NCBI RefSeq assembly: GCF_012848175.1
Contig: NZ_CP051651.1
Location: forward strand, 4,471,501-4,535,500
Reading direction: 5' to 3'
DNA from: Xanthomonas campestris pv. badrii
Lineage (GTDB): Bacteria > Pseudomonadota > Gammaproteobacteria > Xanthomonadales > Xanthomonadaceae
DNA: 64,000 nt
The notes below the pieces were generated by a model. That model did not search any database and was not told the origin of the DNA. It saw only the letters and a program-made list of their open reading frames with translations. Shown in pieces: positions 40,199 through 49,823 of this stretch; positions within the stretch are counted from its first letter, which is position 1; each line of letters starts with the position of its first letter. A program made the position numbers and the translations under genes.

Positions 40199-41596
40199 CT
40201 ACCACATGAACTTCATCTCGCAGCCAAGGTAACGGCTATTGTGGCCACCGGCCGCGCGCACGCTCTGGCCGGCCTGGTACTGCACCACTTCCAGCGCGGT
40301 CTGCAGGTGCGCGTTGAGCTTCCAGTCGCCGCGCAGCTGCAGGTAGCGGCCGGTCCATCGCTTGCCGGTGCCGGCGGTTCCGGCCAGTGGAATGTCCGGT
40401 TGCACGTACACCGCGTCGGCGGTGCGCTGCCGCCATAACAGACCCATGGCGGCCGTGACGCTCAGCGTCGCGCTCGGTTGCACGGTGAGCGCCGGTTTGA
40501 CCAGCAGCAGGTTGGCGTAGCCGGTGTAGCCGGCCAGGTTGATGTACGCCCCATTGGGAAACAGCGGGTTGAAGGTCTCCACACGGCCGTCGCCGGGGCG
40601 ATGGTCGCCGGACGCGGTGTCCACCTGCAGGCCCAGGCGCGGCGTCAATGGGGTGGTCTTCCAGGTGTAGCCGGCCTTCAGGCCCACCGCCCAGGCGCGT
40701 GCACGGCTGCTGCCCACCCGTCCGCGCTGCCCCATCGCTTCCACGTCCCAATCGATGCGTTGATGCGCGCCGGCAAAGCGCGCGTCCAGGATGTGGCGAC
40801 GTTCATTGCCGGAAGCATCCAGAAAACCGGCATCGTCCTGCCGGTAACGCGCGTAATACAGCGACAACTCATTGGTACCCAACACATGGCGCTCGATGCG
40901 CACGCTATCGAAGCGAAGATGGCCGTTGGACACATCGTCGAAACTGCGTTCGTCGGCGTACTGCACCGGCTGGCTGACGAAGGCGATCACGCGCCAGGGG
41001 CCGGTTTCGTAATTGACCCACGCCGCATCGAACGACTGCCGCACATTGGGCCCATCGCGCAGCGAGACAAAGCGCTGCAGGTCGAACGCAAACTCCTGCC
41101 GGCCCACCCGCCACTTCAACCTGCCGTTGCCCACTGGCGCGTTATAGGCGACGAACGCCATGCGCAAGTCGGCGCGATTGGCATCGGCCGGCCCGTGCTG
41201 GCGCTTGTCGAAGGCACGCGCATCTTCCAGTTGAGTGAACAGTTGCCAATGCGCGCCAACGCGCAGATCCACATGAGCCTGCAGGCGCTGCAGCACATCG
41301 CTGTCGCGCTGGCGGCCGATGCCCAGTGCCGGCGCATCGTTGCTCTCGAAGCGCTCGCGCAGGTTGAGTCCGAACGATGCGTACGCCGCATCGCCCAGCG
41401 GCACAAACTTCAAACGATCCAACGGCTGCGTGCGCAGCGCAGGATCGGCCAGCGGCGACCAGTCTTCCTGCCAGCGATTGGATGCGATCTTGGGGCGTGC
41501 GGCGCCAGCATCGCCAGCCGGCAGTGGCGTTTGCGCGCATGCCGCAGGGTGCGCGCACAGCAGCGCAATCAGCGGCAAGGCCAGGCGTACGGTCAT
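40199..41596 (-). CDS. Alginate-export-family outer membrane porin
   Basis: The 465-residue protein starts at ATG 41596. A signal peptide (MTVRLALPLIALLCAHPAACAQ) is followed by a beta-barrel with AYASFGLNLRERFESNDAPALG, RLQAHVDLRVGAHWQLFTQLEDARAFDKRQ and WRVGRQEFAFDLQRFVSLRDGPNVRQSFDAAWV, as in the alginate_export (AlgE-like) family. The C-terminal strand is LGCEMKFMW, ending in an aromatic residue. Xanthomonads are not known for alginate, so another anion or carbohydrate may be moved. It is co-transcribed with the secreted VOC gene, whose stop lies 5 bases before this start. Confidence 0.88.
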   Translation of the reverse strand: MTVRLALPLIALLCAHPAACAQTPLPAGDAGAARPKIASNRWQEDWSPLADPALRTQPLDRLKFVPLGDAAYASFGLNLRERFESNDAPALGIGRQRDSDVLQRLQAHVDLRVGAHWQLFTQLEDARAFDKRQHGPADANRADLRMAFVAYNAPVGNGRLKWRVGRQEFAFDLQRFVSLRDGPNVRQSFDAAWVNYETGPWRVIAFVSQPVQYADERSFDDVSNGHLRFDSVRIERHVLGTNELSLYYARYRQDDAGFLDASGNERRHILDARFAGAHQRIDWDVEAMGQRGRVGSSRARAWAVGLKAGYTWKTTPLTPRLGLQVDTASGDHRPGDGRVETFNPLFPNGAYINLAGYTGYANLLLVKPALTVQPSATLSVTAAMGLLWRQRTADAVYVQPDIPLAGTAGTGKRWTGRYLQLRGDWKLNAHLQTALEVVQYQAGQSVRAAGGHNSRYLGCEMKFMW

Positions 41597-41601
41597 GTCG
41601 A

Positions 41602-42480
41602 TCAGCGCGGGGTGTCGGCATGCAGTTCGGCGATGTAACCGCCGGGAAACGCCAGCATCGCCGAGCGGCGCTGCGCAGCGGCCACTGCCGGTACCAGCAC
41701 CTTCGCTCCCGATGCGGTGGCCCGCGCAAGCGTCGCTTCCAGGTCCTGGACCGCATAGCCGGTGAGCTCGCGGCCGTACGGGTAAGGCAGGTGGCCATCG
41801 GTCACCAGCACCTGCAGATCGCCGAAGCCGGAGCGGATCAGGATGCTGCGATAGGTCTCGCCCGGCCGGCCGATCAGCGCGGCGTCGGCCTTGCGGTCGT
41901 CGCGTACCACCTTGCCGTGCGAGAACGTCCGCCAGGCCGCGGCGAAGGCATCGGCACGGTCGCGCGAGACATACACGCGATTTTCCGGAATGGTGGCCAG
42001 CGGCGCGTAGTGCGGCGGGGTGTCGTGCCAATACAGCTGCATGGTGACGCCGCCCGGCCAGGCGATCACCGCATCGCGGCCGATCGGATCCTTGAACGGT
42101 TCCACCAGCACCTCGGCGCCGGCAGCGCGCGCTGCGGTGATGGCCTGCTCCATGTCGGTTACCAGATACCCGGTGCGTTCGGAGCCGAACGGGTAAGGGA
42201 TCGGTGTGCGGAAGCCGAACAACGACACCGTGCCGGCCTTGGTCTGCACCAGTTGCGAGCTGGTGCTGCTCGGTGTCGGCGTCACGGTGGCAATCACCTG
42301 ACGGGTGCTCTGCCCTTCGAAGGTGGCCGCAAAGCTGCGCACGAAGGCATCGACATCGGCCGGCGCGACATACACGTGGGTGGTGTCGTACTGCGGGCCA
42401 ACCGACACCGGCGGCGCCGCCCGCACGCAGGCCGGCAGCAACAAGGCAGCAGACAGGCCCAGCGAGAGCATCAGGCGCAT
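41602..42480 (-). CDS. Exported protein with two VOC (glyoxalase-like) domains
   Basis: The 292-residue protein starts at ATG 42480 with a GAGGA ribosome site. It has a signal peptide (MRLMLSLGLSAALLLPACVRA) and two repeats of a VOC fold: DTTHVYVAPADVDAFVRSFAATF to VIAWPGGVTMQLYWHDT, and NRVYVSRDRADAFAAAWRTF to MLAFPGGYIAELHAD. VOC proteins are mostly cytosolic; export to the periplasm is unusual. It is the upstream partner of the alginate-export porin. The metal-ligand pattern (His at domain starts, Glu at domain ends) is partly kept. The substrate is unknown; binding of a compound imported by the porin is a reasonable guess. Confidence 0.85.
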   Translation of the reverse strand: MRLMLSLGLSAALLLPACVRAAPPVSVGPQYDTTHVYVAPADVDAFVRSFAATFEGQSTRQVIATVTPTPSSTSSQLVQTKAGTVSLFGFRTPIPYPFGSERTGYLVTDMEQAITAARAAGAEVLVEPFKDPIGRDAVIAWPGGVTMQLYWHDTPPHYAPLATIPENRVYVSRDRADAFAAAWRTFSHGKVVRDDRKADAALIGRPGETYRSILIRSGFGDLQVLVTDGHLPYPYGRELTGYAVQDLEATLARATASGAKVLVPAVAAAQRRSAMLAFPGGYIAELHADTPR

Positions 42481-42673
42481 GGAAGATTCCTCGAAGAGTG
42501 AAGTGCGTGGGGCCAACGCGCGGGCGGAGCGGTTCTGGAGCGATGCGGTCTGCCCGCCCACGTCCTCCCGGCGGCGAGGGCGTGGGCAGCCTGTGCGCGG
42601 AAAGCACACCGTGCGGTTGCCGCAAGACCGCGTAACGCGCAGCGCGATGTCGATGCCGCTGCGTGCCACCCCA

Positions 42674-42970
42674 TCAGCCCTCGGGTGGCGGGTCCTGGGG
42701 TGGTGGCGTGCCTTCTGCCTGCGTCGGTGGGCGCTGTGCCTTGGGCAGATGCCCGAACATATGCGGCTGGACCTGCTGCTGCAGCCATGAGGTTTCGGTC
42801 TGGCTGCGTGCCAGCAGGTGACGCGCCAGCGGTGGCAGCTGTTCGCCGATCAGGATGCCGAGCAAACCGATCAGCGCAATGATCGGCGGTGCCGGTGAGC
42901 GCACATTGAGCAGGCTGTAGATCACCCCGACCAGCAGGCCGGCGGCGAGCGAGAGCAGATAGGGCTTCAT
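42674..42970 (-). CDS. XapX-domain small membrane protein
   Basis: The 98-residue protein starts at ATG 42970 behind AGGAG. The first 50 residues (MKPYLLSLAAGLLVGVIYSLLNVRSPAPPIIALIGLLGILIGEQ) are two membrane helices with the XapX-domain pattern, including RSPAPPxIALxGLLGxLxGE. The tail is polar and Pro/Gln-rich. XapX proteins have no established function. The gene precedes the VOC/porin pair on the same strand. Confidence 0.85.
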   Translation of the reverse strand: MKPYLLSLAAGLLVGVIYSLLNVRSPAPPIIALIGLLGILIGEQLPPLARHLLARSQTETSWLQQQVQPHMFGHLPKAQRPPTQAEGTPPPQDPPPEG

Positions 42971-43625
42971 GCCGGGCTCCTGTGGTGACGGCACGCCATA
43001 ACGGTGCGCGCAGCCGTCATCGCGCCCGGATGCAGTGGCGCGGTAGCATGCGGCACCGGACCGGCAGCGGCGGTGGGCCGGGCTGCCTCACGCAGCCGCC
43101 GTGCAGGCCGCCGTGCACGGCCGCTCGGCCAGGAACGGACATCGTGCGGCTGCAGTGCGGGGCGCTGAGTGGAGCAGTCGGACCCTGTCATCGACGCGAT
43201 CTCTCGAAATGCGGGAGGCACCTGGCCATGGCGTGCTGCGATGGCTGCGGTAGCCGTCATGCTGAACGCAGTGCGGCCGATCCAGAACACCGGGACGGGT
43301 CACCCCCCGATGACCCGAACGGGGGACCGGCAGGCTGGCGGGCGAGGCATCCGTCACCACGAAAGCGTGCATCGCCTGCCGCAGCAGCGGTGTGCTCACT
43401 CGCGCCAGCCTGGCTTTGTCGCGCACAGGGTCAGCAACGCGCACGCTCAGCTGCGCAAGCTCGCGCCAGCGCCCAGACGATCCCGCGCGTATTCCCCGCA
43501 ACCGGTCTCGTATCCGGCAAGGCCGTCAGCCTTGGCGATCGGTGTGCACGGGCCACCACGCAGGTGTCGCCCTTGCCCTTGCGCGCACGCCGCGCGGTGT
43601 GACGCGCCGCCGCCAATCGCCGCCC
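42971..43625. other. Decayed intergenic region
   Basis: No intact gene is visible here. Frames are Arg/Ala-rich with several interruptions. Since a TupA-type relic follows at 43626-43904, part of this stretch may be unrecognisable debris from the same or a neighbouring gene. Confidence 0.4.
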
Positions 43626-43904
43626 TTATCGCACCGCCACCCGCAGCCCGATGCTGTGCGCTGGCAGGCGCGCTTCCACCGGCGCGCGCCGTTGCACCCA
43701 CATATCGCCCATCCTCCGGTCCAGCCCCCGCTCCAGGCCGGTAACCATGCCCGCGCCCGGGGTGAAGGTGAGTTCGCCGAAGTACGCCTTCCCCTGCTGG
43801 ATATACCAATCCACCCGCACGTAATCTCGGCAAGGCCGAGCCATTCGCTGGCGCATGGAGGCGCAGGCCCGCGCAGCAGCGGGCTGTTGGAGCGGCGCCC
43901 GCAC
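43626..43904 (-). pseudogene. Relic of a TupA-like ATP-grasp protein
   Basis: A short minus-strand frame contains RDYVRVDWYIQQGKAYFGELTFTPGAGMV and LDRRMGDMW. These match the C-terminal end of TupA-like ATP-grasp proteins (pattern D-[YF]-V-R-V-D-x-Y, F-G-E-x-T-F-T-P-G-x-G, L-x-x-x-x-G-x-x-W), which are typical of polysaccharide gene sets. Full proteins have about 300 residues; only about 60 recognisable residues remain and nothing upstream continues the domain. The gene is a dead fragment. Confidence 0.75.
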
Positions 43905-43952
43905 GTTGCTGGAGTACGCTAGGTCAAGCCCGACGACAGAGACGCCTCAGCC

Positions 43953-44606
43953 ATGACGATCACCATCACCGCCTTCGAACGCTCGCCCGATGGTGGCAAA
44001 GGCTTGGTGCGTGATACCCGCCTGCGCTGGGCGCTGGAAGAAGTGGGCCAACCCTACGAGGTGCGGCTGCTGCCGTTCCGCGCGCTCAATCAACCGGCGC
44101 ACCTAGCCATCCAGCCGTTCGGTCAGATCCCCACCTTCGAACAAGGGGAGCTGGCGCTGTTCGAAACCGGTGCCATCGTGCTCCACATCGCGCAGCAGTA
44201 TCCCGGCCTGCTACCGCACGACGACAACGCCCGCGCCCGCGCCATTGCCTGGATGTTTGCGGCACTCAATACCGTCGAGCCGCCCATGATGGAGCTGGGC
44301 AACGCCCTGCTGCTGGAAGCGGACAAACCCTGGACGGCGCAGCGCTTGCCGCTGCTGCAAAAACGCATCAACCGCCGGCTGCAGCATCTGAGTGCCCATC
44401 TGGGCGACAACACCTGGCTGGAAGGCGATTTCAGCGCCGGCGACCTGCTGATGATCTCGGTATTGATCCGCATCCGGCTCACCGGCCTGCTGGATGCGTT
44501 CCCGTCACTGCAGGCCTACGTCGCGCGCGGCGAAGCCCGCCCGGCCTATCAGCGCGCCTTCGCAGCACAGTGGGCGATCAACGGCGATAGGGTGTTGGAT
44601 CGCTAG
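43953..44606 (+). CDS. Glutathione S-transferase family protein (1)
   Basis: The 217-residue protein (MTITITAFERSPDGGKGLVRDTRLRWALEEVGQPYEVRLLPF) has a thioredoxin-like N-terminal domain with FGQIPTFEQGELALFETGAIVLHIA, the cis-Pro and Glu/Ser-type glutathione-binding loop. The helical C-terminal domain includes NTWLEGDFSAGDLLMISVLIRIR, with the conserved Asp of the N-capping box. It probably conjugates or isomerises electrophiles with glutathione in the cytoplasm. The specific substrate is unknown. Confidence 0.9.
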   Translation: MTITITAFERSPDGGKGLVRDTRLRWALEEVGQPYEVRLLPFRALNQPAHLAIQPFGQIPTFEQGELALFETGAIVLHIAQQYPGLLPHDDNARARAIAWMFAALNTVEPPMMELGNALLLEADKPWTAQRLPLLQKRINRRLQHLSAHLGDNTWLEGDFSAGDLLMISVLIRIRLTGLLDAFPSLQAYVARGEARPAYQRAFAAQWAINGDRVLDR

Positions 44607-44776
44607 CCCGGCAGGCACGCCTGAAAACTCAAACCGCTGGGGCCGTCTTGGCTGCATGGCCGTGCAAGCACCAGGCGCTCCACATCCATCGCGCCGCAGG
44701 TCGGCCTTGGGCACGATTCGGCCCAACAGCACCACGCCATGCCGCACCGCGCGCTGCGGCATGGCCGTGCATGGCG

Positions 44777-46870
44777 CTACCAGACCTGCGCGCGCTCCTG
44801 GTCGGAGCGGACCATCGCCTCGCCCGCCTTGCAGGCAAACGCCTTGGCGTACTGGGGCATGTTGGAAGGGCCGGCATTGACGCGCACGACACTGGGCGGA
44901 TGCGGGTCGGAGTTGAGCGATAGCACTTGCACCTCTTCCCGGAAGGCGTTGCGAAACAGTCGCGCCCAGTTGATGAAGAAGCGCTGCTCTGGCGTATAGC
45001 CGTCGATGGTCTTGCGGCGGTCGGGATGCTTCTTCAACTCCAGCATGAGCGCATCGTAGGCAATCGTGACGCCGGTGTAGTCGGCAATGCTTTCGCCAAG
45101 CACCAGCTCGCCGTTGACATGCAGGTCCGGCCTGTCCTTGAGCGGGACGTAACGGCTGACCTGTTGCTTGATCGTGTCGGCCCGGGCTTGGAACGCGGCA
45201 CGATCGGCCGGCTGCCACCAGTTCCGGTTGTTTCCGATCGCATCGAACTGGCGGCCCTGATCGTCGAAGCCATGGCTGATTTCGTGACCGATGAAGCCAC
45301 CGATGCCGCCATAGTTGAGAGCAGCGTCGGCAGTTTTGTCGAACAATGGCCGCTGCAGGATCACGGCCGGGAAGTAGATGCTGTTATCGGTCGGGTCGTA
45401 GTACGCATTGACCGTTTGCGGAAAGACCTCGCCCCAACGCTTGCGATCCGTCGGCTTGCCGATCTTCGCCATCTCTGCGCGGTGATTGAAGGCGTGGGCG
45501 CGCTCGATGTTGCGCAGGTAGCCGTCGCTCTCCAGCTGCAGGCCAGACCAATCCCGCCAGGTATCGGGGTAACCGATCTTCGGCAGCATGGTGGCCAGCT
45601 TTTCCAGGGCCGTGGCGCGGGTGGTGGGGCGCATCCAGTCAGCACCCTCGATGCGCCGCTTCATCGCGGCCCGCACGTTTTCCACCAGCGCGAGCGCATC
45701 CTGCTTGGACGCGGGGGAAAACTCCCTGGCCACGTAGAGCTGGCCCATCGCTTCTGCGATGGTGGTGTTCAGCGCATTGATCACCTGCTTCCAACGCGGC
45801 GGCGCCACCTTCTGCCCCTGCAGCGTCCTGGAGTGGAAGTCGAAGTAGTTGTCGGCAAAGGGCCTGCTCAATGCCGGCGCCGCATCGTCGATGGCCCGGA
45901 AGCGCAGATACGCTCTCCACTGCGACATCGGCGCGCTAGCCAACAGCCCATCCAGTGCCTTGAAGAATGCCGGCTGCGACACTGCAAGGCCTGGTTCTGC
46001 AGCGACCCCCTGCGCGGCCATGAAGCGGTCCCAGGCAAAGTGGGGGGTCAGCGCGTTGGCCTGCGCGGTGGTGAACCAGTGGTACATCTTGTGTGGATCG
46101 CGCTGCTCGGCAGGCGTCAGCAGCGCCGCGGCCAGGCGGCTTTCCAATTGCAGCACCTGTCTTGCCTGCACGGCCGCCTGCTCGGCAGGGGTTCCGGCCA
46201 GCACGAACGACTGCTTCACATAGGCAAGATAGGCGTTGCGGATGGCGGCGTACTGCGGGTCGACGTAGTAGTTCTTGGCCGGCAGCGTCATGCGTTCGAC
46301 AGAGGCATACGCCACCATCTTCGAGACATCCTGCAATTGCGGCCGCGCCATGAACTGGAACAGCACGCCAGCGCCCTGGGCGTGGCGTTGGGTGATGAAG
46401 CGGGCGACGTCGTCTGCATTCTTCAGCGTGTCGATCGCATCGAGACGTTGCTGGATCGGGGTGATGCCCAACCGCTGGATGGTCGCCTCGTCCATCCCGG
46501 AGGCATAGAACGTTCTGACCAGCTGCTCGATGGAGCCATCAGCCGGCCGGCTTTTCAGCAGCGCCTCGGCAATGGCGTGCTGGTCCCGATAGCTGGCGTT
46601 GTAGATGTCGAACGAGGTTCCGATGCCAACCTCGTCCTGGGGGATGCCCTTGGCAAGCGTCTTGCCGTTCGCGAACGCATTGAGGTCCTGGCAGGCGTCG
46701 GCATGTGGATCCAGTTCGCCGATGTCCAGGGCCGGCGTTGCCGGCGCGGCAGCAGCAGAAGCAGGCGCAGTTGCCGGCGTTGCACCATGGGATTGATCGC
46801 CACCCTGCTGGCAGCCCGTCAAGGACAGCAAGATCGCCAGCGCAAGAGGTGCTTTGTTCGACATGGTCAT
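44777..46870 (-). CDS. M13-family (neprilysin-like) metallopeptidase lipoprotein
   Basis: The 697-residue protein begins MTMSNKAPLALAILLSLTGCQQG, with a lipobox LTGC. An alternative ATG two codons in (46864) is equally possible. The catalytic motifs are GFIGHEISHGFDDQG (HExxH zinc site) and GELVLGESIADYTGV (third ligand Glu and conserved Asp). Upstream VNAYYDPTDNSIYFPAVILQRPLFD is the substrate-binding NAYY region, and RVNAGPSNMPQYAKAFACKAG is the usual M13 C-terminal block. Length is typical. It should degrade oligopeptides in the periplasm, attached by lipid. No operon partner is evident. Confidence 0.95.
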   Translation of the reverse strand: MTMSNKAPLALAILLSLTGCQQGGDQSHGATPATAPASAAAAPATPALDIGELDPHADACQDLNAFANGKTLAKGIPQDEVGIGTSFDIYNASYRDQHAIAEALLKSRPADGSIEQLVRTFYASGMDEATIQRLGITPIQQRLDAIDTLKNADDVARFITQRHAQGAGVLFQFMARPQLQDVSKMVAYASVERMTLPAKNYYVDPQYAAIRNAYLAYVKQSFVLAGTPAEQAAVQARQVLQLESRLAAALLTPAEQRDPHKMYHWFTTAQANALTPHFAWDRFMAAQGVAAEPGLAVSQPAFFKALDGLLASAPMSQWRAYLRFRAIDDAAPALSRPFADNYFDFHSRTLQGQKVAPPRWKQVINALNTTIAEAMGQLYVAREFSPASKQDALALVENVRAAMKRRIEGADWMRPTTRATALEKLATMLPKIGYPDTWRDWSGLQLESDGYLRNIERAHAFNHRAEMAKIGKPTDRKRWGEVFPQTVNAYYDPTDNSIYFPAVILQRPLFDKTADAALNYGGIGGFIGHEISHGFDDQGRQFDAIGNNRNWWQPADRAAFQARADTIKQQVSRYVPLKDRPDLHVNGELVLGESIADYTGVTIAYDALMLELKKHPDRRKTIDGYTPEQRFFINWARLFRNAFREEVQVLSLNSDPHPPSVVRVNAGPSNMPQYAKAFACKAGEAMVRSDQERAQVW

Positions 46871-47040
46871 CGGTGGCCGTGAAGTTGCGAGAGATGTCCG
46901 GGCAGCGTAGTTGCCGCCCTCGCGCAAGCAGGCCGGAAAAGAGAAAAGGTGACCATGGTCGCGAAAGACAACCGGCCGTGTGCCCGCTGGACGGCCATGC
47001 AGCCGCCGCCGCGCCCCACGGCCATCTTGCCCGGGGGCGG

Positions 47041-47928
47041 TCAGCTGTTGAGCTGCGGAATCTTCGCAAATGCCTCGGCGATGAAATCCATGAACACGCT
47101 CGCGCGCTTGGGGATCAGGCGGTTGGCGGCGTAGACGATCTGCAGCGGTGCCGGCGGCGGCGCGTAGTCGTCCAGTACCGTCTGCAGTTGGCCCGAGACC
47201 AGCCCCTGTTCGTACAGCCACGCCGGGCCGAGCCCGATGCCGAGCCCCGCGCTGACCGCCTCACGGGCGGCCTCGGGTGAGTTGACCCTGATCCGCCCGG
47301 ACACCGGCACGTCGGTGTCCCTGAAACGCCAGCTCGCTCCGGTTGCCAGCAAGGTGTACAGCACGCAATCGTGATGGCGCAGGTCTCCAGGCGTGGCCGG
47401 AACGCCGCGGCGTTCCAGATACGCACGGCTGGCCACGGTGACGCGCCGGAACGCGCCGACCCGGCGCGCGCGCAGCGCACTGCTTTCCAGATGGCCGATG
47501 CGGATGGCCAGCTCCGCGCCCTCGTCGAGCAGATTGATATAGCGATCGTTGATCTGCAGATCCAGCTCCAGGGCCGGAAACTGCCGCAGAAATTCCGGCA
47601 CCAGCGGCATCACGAAGGTGTGCGACAACGCCGTGGGGCACCCCACCCGCAACAGCCCGGACGGTTGCACGTCTTCGCGCAGCGCCATTTCCGATTCGGC
47701 CACCGCATCCAGGATGCGGCGCACCTCGGCGTAATAGCGCTCACCCTCCGGCGTCAGCACCAGCTTGCGGGTGGAGCGGTTGAGCAGCCGGGCCTGCAGC
47801 TGCTCCTCCAATGCCGCCACATGGCGGCTCACGTTCGGCTGCCCCAACCCCAGATCGCGGCCGGCGGCAGAAAAGCTGCCTGTCTCCACGGCGCGGGCGA
47901 AGCAATTCATCAACAGGAAACGGTCCAT
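47041..47928 (-). CDS. LysR-family transcriptional regulator
   Basis: The 295-residue protein has the N-terminal winged helix LMNCFARAVETGSFSAAGRDLGLGQPNVSRHVAALEEQLQARLLNRSTRKLVLTPEG. The C-terminal effector domain is that of the LysR/CrgA-type (DVQPSGLLRVGCPTALSHTFVMPLV, AIRIGHLESSALRARRVG). It is divergent from the SDR gene at 48058 across a 129-base spacer, the usual arrangement in which the regulator controls its neighbour. The spacer contains TGCGTTCGCA, a small palindrome that could be part of a LysR box. Confidence 0.94.
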   Translation of the reverse strand: MDRFLLMNCFARAVETGSFSAAGRDLGLGQPNVSRHVAALEEQLQARLLNRSTRKLVLTPEGERYYAEVRRILDAVAESEMALREDVQPSGLLRVGCPTALSHTFVMPLVPEFLRQFPALELDLQINDRYINLLDEGAELAIRIGHLESSALRARRVGAFRRVTVASRAYLERRGVPATPGDLRHHDCVLYTLLATGASWRFRDTDVPVSGRIRVNSPEAAREAVSAGLGIGLGPAWLYEQGLVSGQLQTVLDDYAPPPAPLQIVYAANRLIPKRASVFMDFIAEAFAKIPQLNS

Positions 47929-48057
47929 GCTCTCGATTCATGCGCAGCTGGCATGAACGTTATGCGTTCGCAGGCTCTTATTGCGGATCGACCAAGAAGC
48001 CATGATGCGCCTACCGAAGGCCCGCCACTGTGGTTGGCCTCACTTCAGGAGCAACGC

Positions 48058-48810
48058 ATGTCCCGTCTCGCAGGCAAACGCACCCTCATCACCGGCGGCA
48101 CCAGTGGCATCGGGCTGGAAACGGCCAAGCAGTTCCTCGCCGAAGGCGCACGCGTCATCGTCACCGGCGTGAACCCCGACTCCATCGCCAAGGCCAAGGA
48201 CATCCTCGGTTCCGAGGTCCCCGTGCTGCGCGCCGATTCGGCCAGCGTCGCCGCCCAGCAGGAACTGGCCCGCGCGGTCGCCGACCACTACGGCCAGCTG
48301 GACGTGGCCTTCCTCAATGCCGGCGTCTCGGTCTGGATTCCGATCGAGAACTGGACCGAGCAGGCCTTCGACGCTTCCTTCGCCACCAACGTCAAGGGAC
48401 CGTACTTCCTGCTGCAGTCGCTGCTGCCAGTGCTGGCCAACCCGGCGTCGGTGGTGCTCAATACGTCCATCAGCGCCCACATCGGTGCGGCCAGCTCCTC
48501 GGTGTACAGCGCCACCAAGGCCGCCTTGTTGAACATGAGCAAGACCTTGTCGAGCGAGCTGCTTGACCGCGGCATCCGCATCAACGCGGTCAGCCCTGGC
48601 CCGGTGGAAACCCCGTTGTACGACAAGGCCGGCATTCCCGATGCCTATCGCGCACAGGTCAACGAGCAGATCATCGCCGGCATTCCGATGGGTCGCTTCG
48701 GCACCGCGGAAGAAATCGCCAAGGCCGTGCTGTACCTGGCCTCGGACGAGTCCCGCTGGACGGTGGGCGCGGAAATCGTGGTCGACGGCGGCCGCCTGCT
48801 CAATCGCTGA
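48058..48810 (+). CDS. Short-chain dehydrogenase/reductase
   Basis: The 250-residue protein starts at ATG 48058 behind AGGAG. It has the TGGTSGIG cofactor motif, NAG (LNAGVS), catalytic Ser-Tyr-Lys (NTSISAHIGAASSSVYSATKAAL) and PGPVETPLY. The classical SDR set is complete. In this family such proteins often act on quinones or small carbonyls with NAD(P)H. It is probably induced through the divergent LysR regulator. A GST gene follows on the same strand after about 290 bases. Confidence 0.95.
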   Translation: MSRLAGKRTLITGGTSGIGLETAKQFLAEGARVIVTGVNPDSIAKAKDILGSEVPVLRADSASVAAQQELARAVADHYGQLDVAFLNAGVSVWIPIENWTEQAFDASFATNVKGPYFLLQSLLPVLANPASVVLNTSISAHIGAASSSVYSATKAALLNMSKTLSSELLDRGIRINAVSPGPVETPLYDKAGIPDAYRAQVNEQIIAGIPMGRFGTAEEIAKAVLYLASDESRWTVGAEIVVDGGRLLNR

Positions 48811-49103
48811 CCATGGCTGCCGTCCTTGCGGAACCGGCAGTGAGGGCGCGCAGCGCCACCACTGCCGGCAATGCCAGCGTTGACCGCCTGCCTGCGCCAC
48901 CGACCGGTGCGCAGGTGCAGGCTGGGCGAGGCGCCCTGCGCGCCGGCACGCACGCAAGGCCCGGCATTCATCCCGCTGCATGCACGGCGGTCTGCGCCCG
49001 CTGCGTGGCCCTGCGCGTCCTTCTGCCATGGATGACGTGCGAGTCCATCGCCCTGCGCACGGCCGCCCCCACATCACCCTTCTCATTGCGACCCGGATAA
49101 CCC

Positions 49104-49823
49104 ATGTCTCCCTCCCTGACCCTGATCAGCCACCCCTTGTGTCCGTTCGTGCAACGCGCGGCGATCGTGCTGCTGGAAAACGCTGCACCGTTCGAGCGCA
49201 TCGACGTCGACCTGTCGGCCAAGCCGGACTGGTTCCTGGCGTTGTCGCCCACCGGCAAGGTGCCGCTGCTGCGCATCGGCCAGCCGGACGGTAGCGTGGC
49301 CACCGTGTTCGAAAGCGTGGTGATCTGCGACTACCTCAACGACACCAGCGGCAAGCCCAGCCTGTATCCCATCGACCCCTTGCAACGCGCGCAACAGCGC
49401 GCCTGGATCGAGTTCGCCACACCCACCTTCGCCGATGGCTGGCAGTTCCTCAATGCCAGCGACCAAACCGCCGCCGACGCTGCACGCACCGCCTTCCGCG
49501 GCAAGCTGCAAAAGATCGAAGACGTGCTGGGCGAAGGCCCTTACTTCGCCGGCCCGGAATTTGGCATGGTCGATGTGGTGTTCGCACCGCTGCTGCGCTA
49601 CTTCGACCTGCTGCAGGCGGACGTTTCCGCGCCGATCTTCGACGACCTGCCGCGCGTGCGCGCATGGCGTGCGGCCCTGGCTGCACGGCAGAGCGTGATT
49701 TCCGCGGTGGGGCCGGACTACGCCAGCCGCTTCCAGCAGCACTTGCAGCGGTACGGTGCCCTTTTGGCGCAGTCGGTGCCTGTGCCGGCATCGTCACCGG
49801 CACACGCCAGCGCGCAGGGCTGA
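49104..49823 (+). CDS. Glutathione S-transferase family protein (2)
   Basis: The 239-residue protein has the Cys-type active site HPLCPFVQRAAIVL, as in omega-class/glutaredoxin-like GSTs, and the glutathione loop TGKVPLLRI with ESVVICDYLND. The helical domain includes GPYFAGPEFGMVDVVFAPLLRYFDLLQ. The Cys suggests thiol transferase or dehalogenase-like chemistry rather than classical conjugation. It lies in line with the LysR-controlled SDR gene and may belong to the same response. The C-terminal 25 residues are Pro/Ala/Ser-rich and probably disordered. Confidence 0.92.
   Translation: MSPSLTLISHPLCPFVQRAAIVLLENAAPFERIDVDLSAKPDWFLALSPTGKVPLLRIGQPDGSVATVFESVVICDYLNDTSGKPSLYPIDPLQRAQQRAWIEFATPTFADGWQFLNASDQTAADAARTAFRGKLQKIEDVLGEGPYFAGPEFGMVDVVFAPLLRYFDLLQADVSAPIFDDLPRVRAWRAALAARQSVISAVGPDYASRFQQHLQRYGALLAQSVPVPASSPAHASAQG

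Noticed and set aside
43088..43501. Minus-strand 137-codon frame in the decayed spacer
   Set aside because: It contains no recognisable domain, is Arg/Ala-rich, and has no ribosome site.
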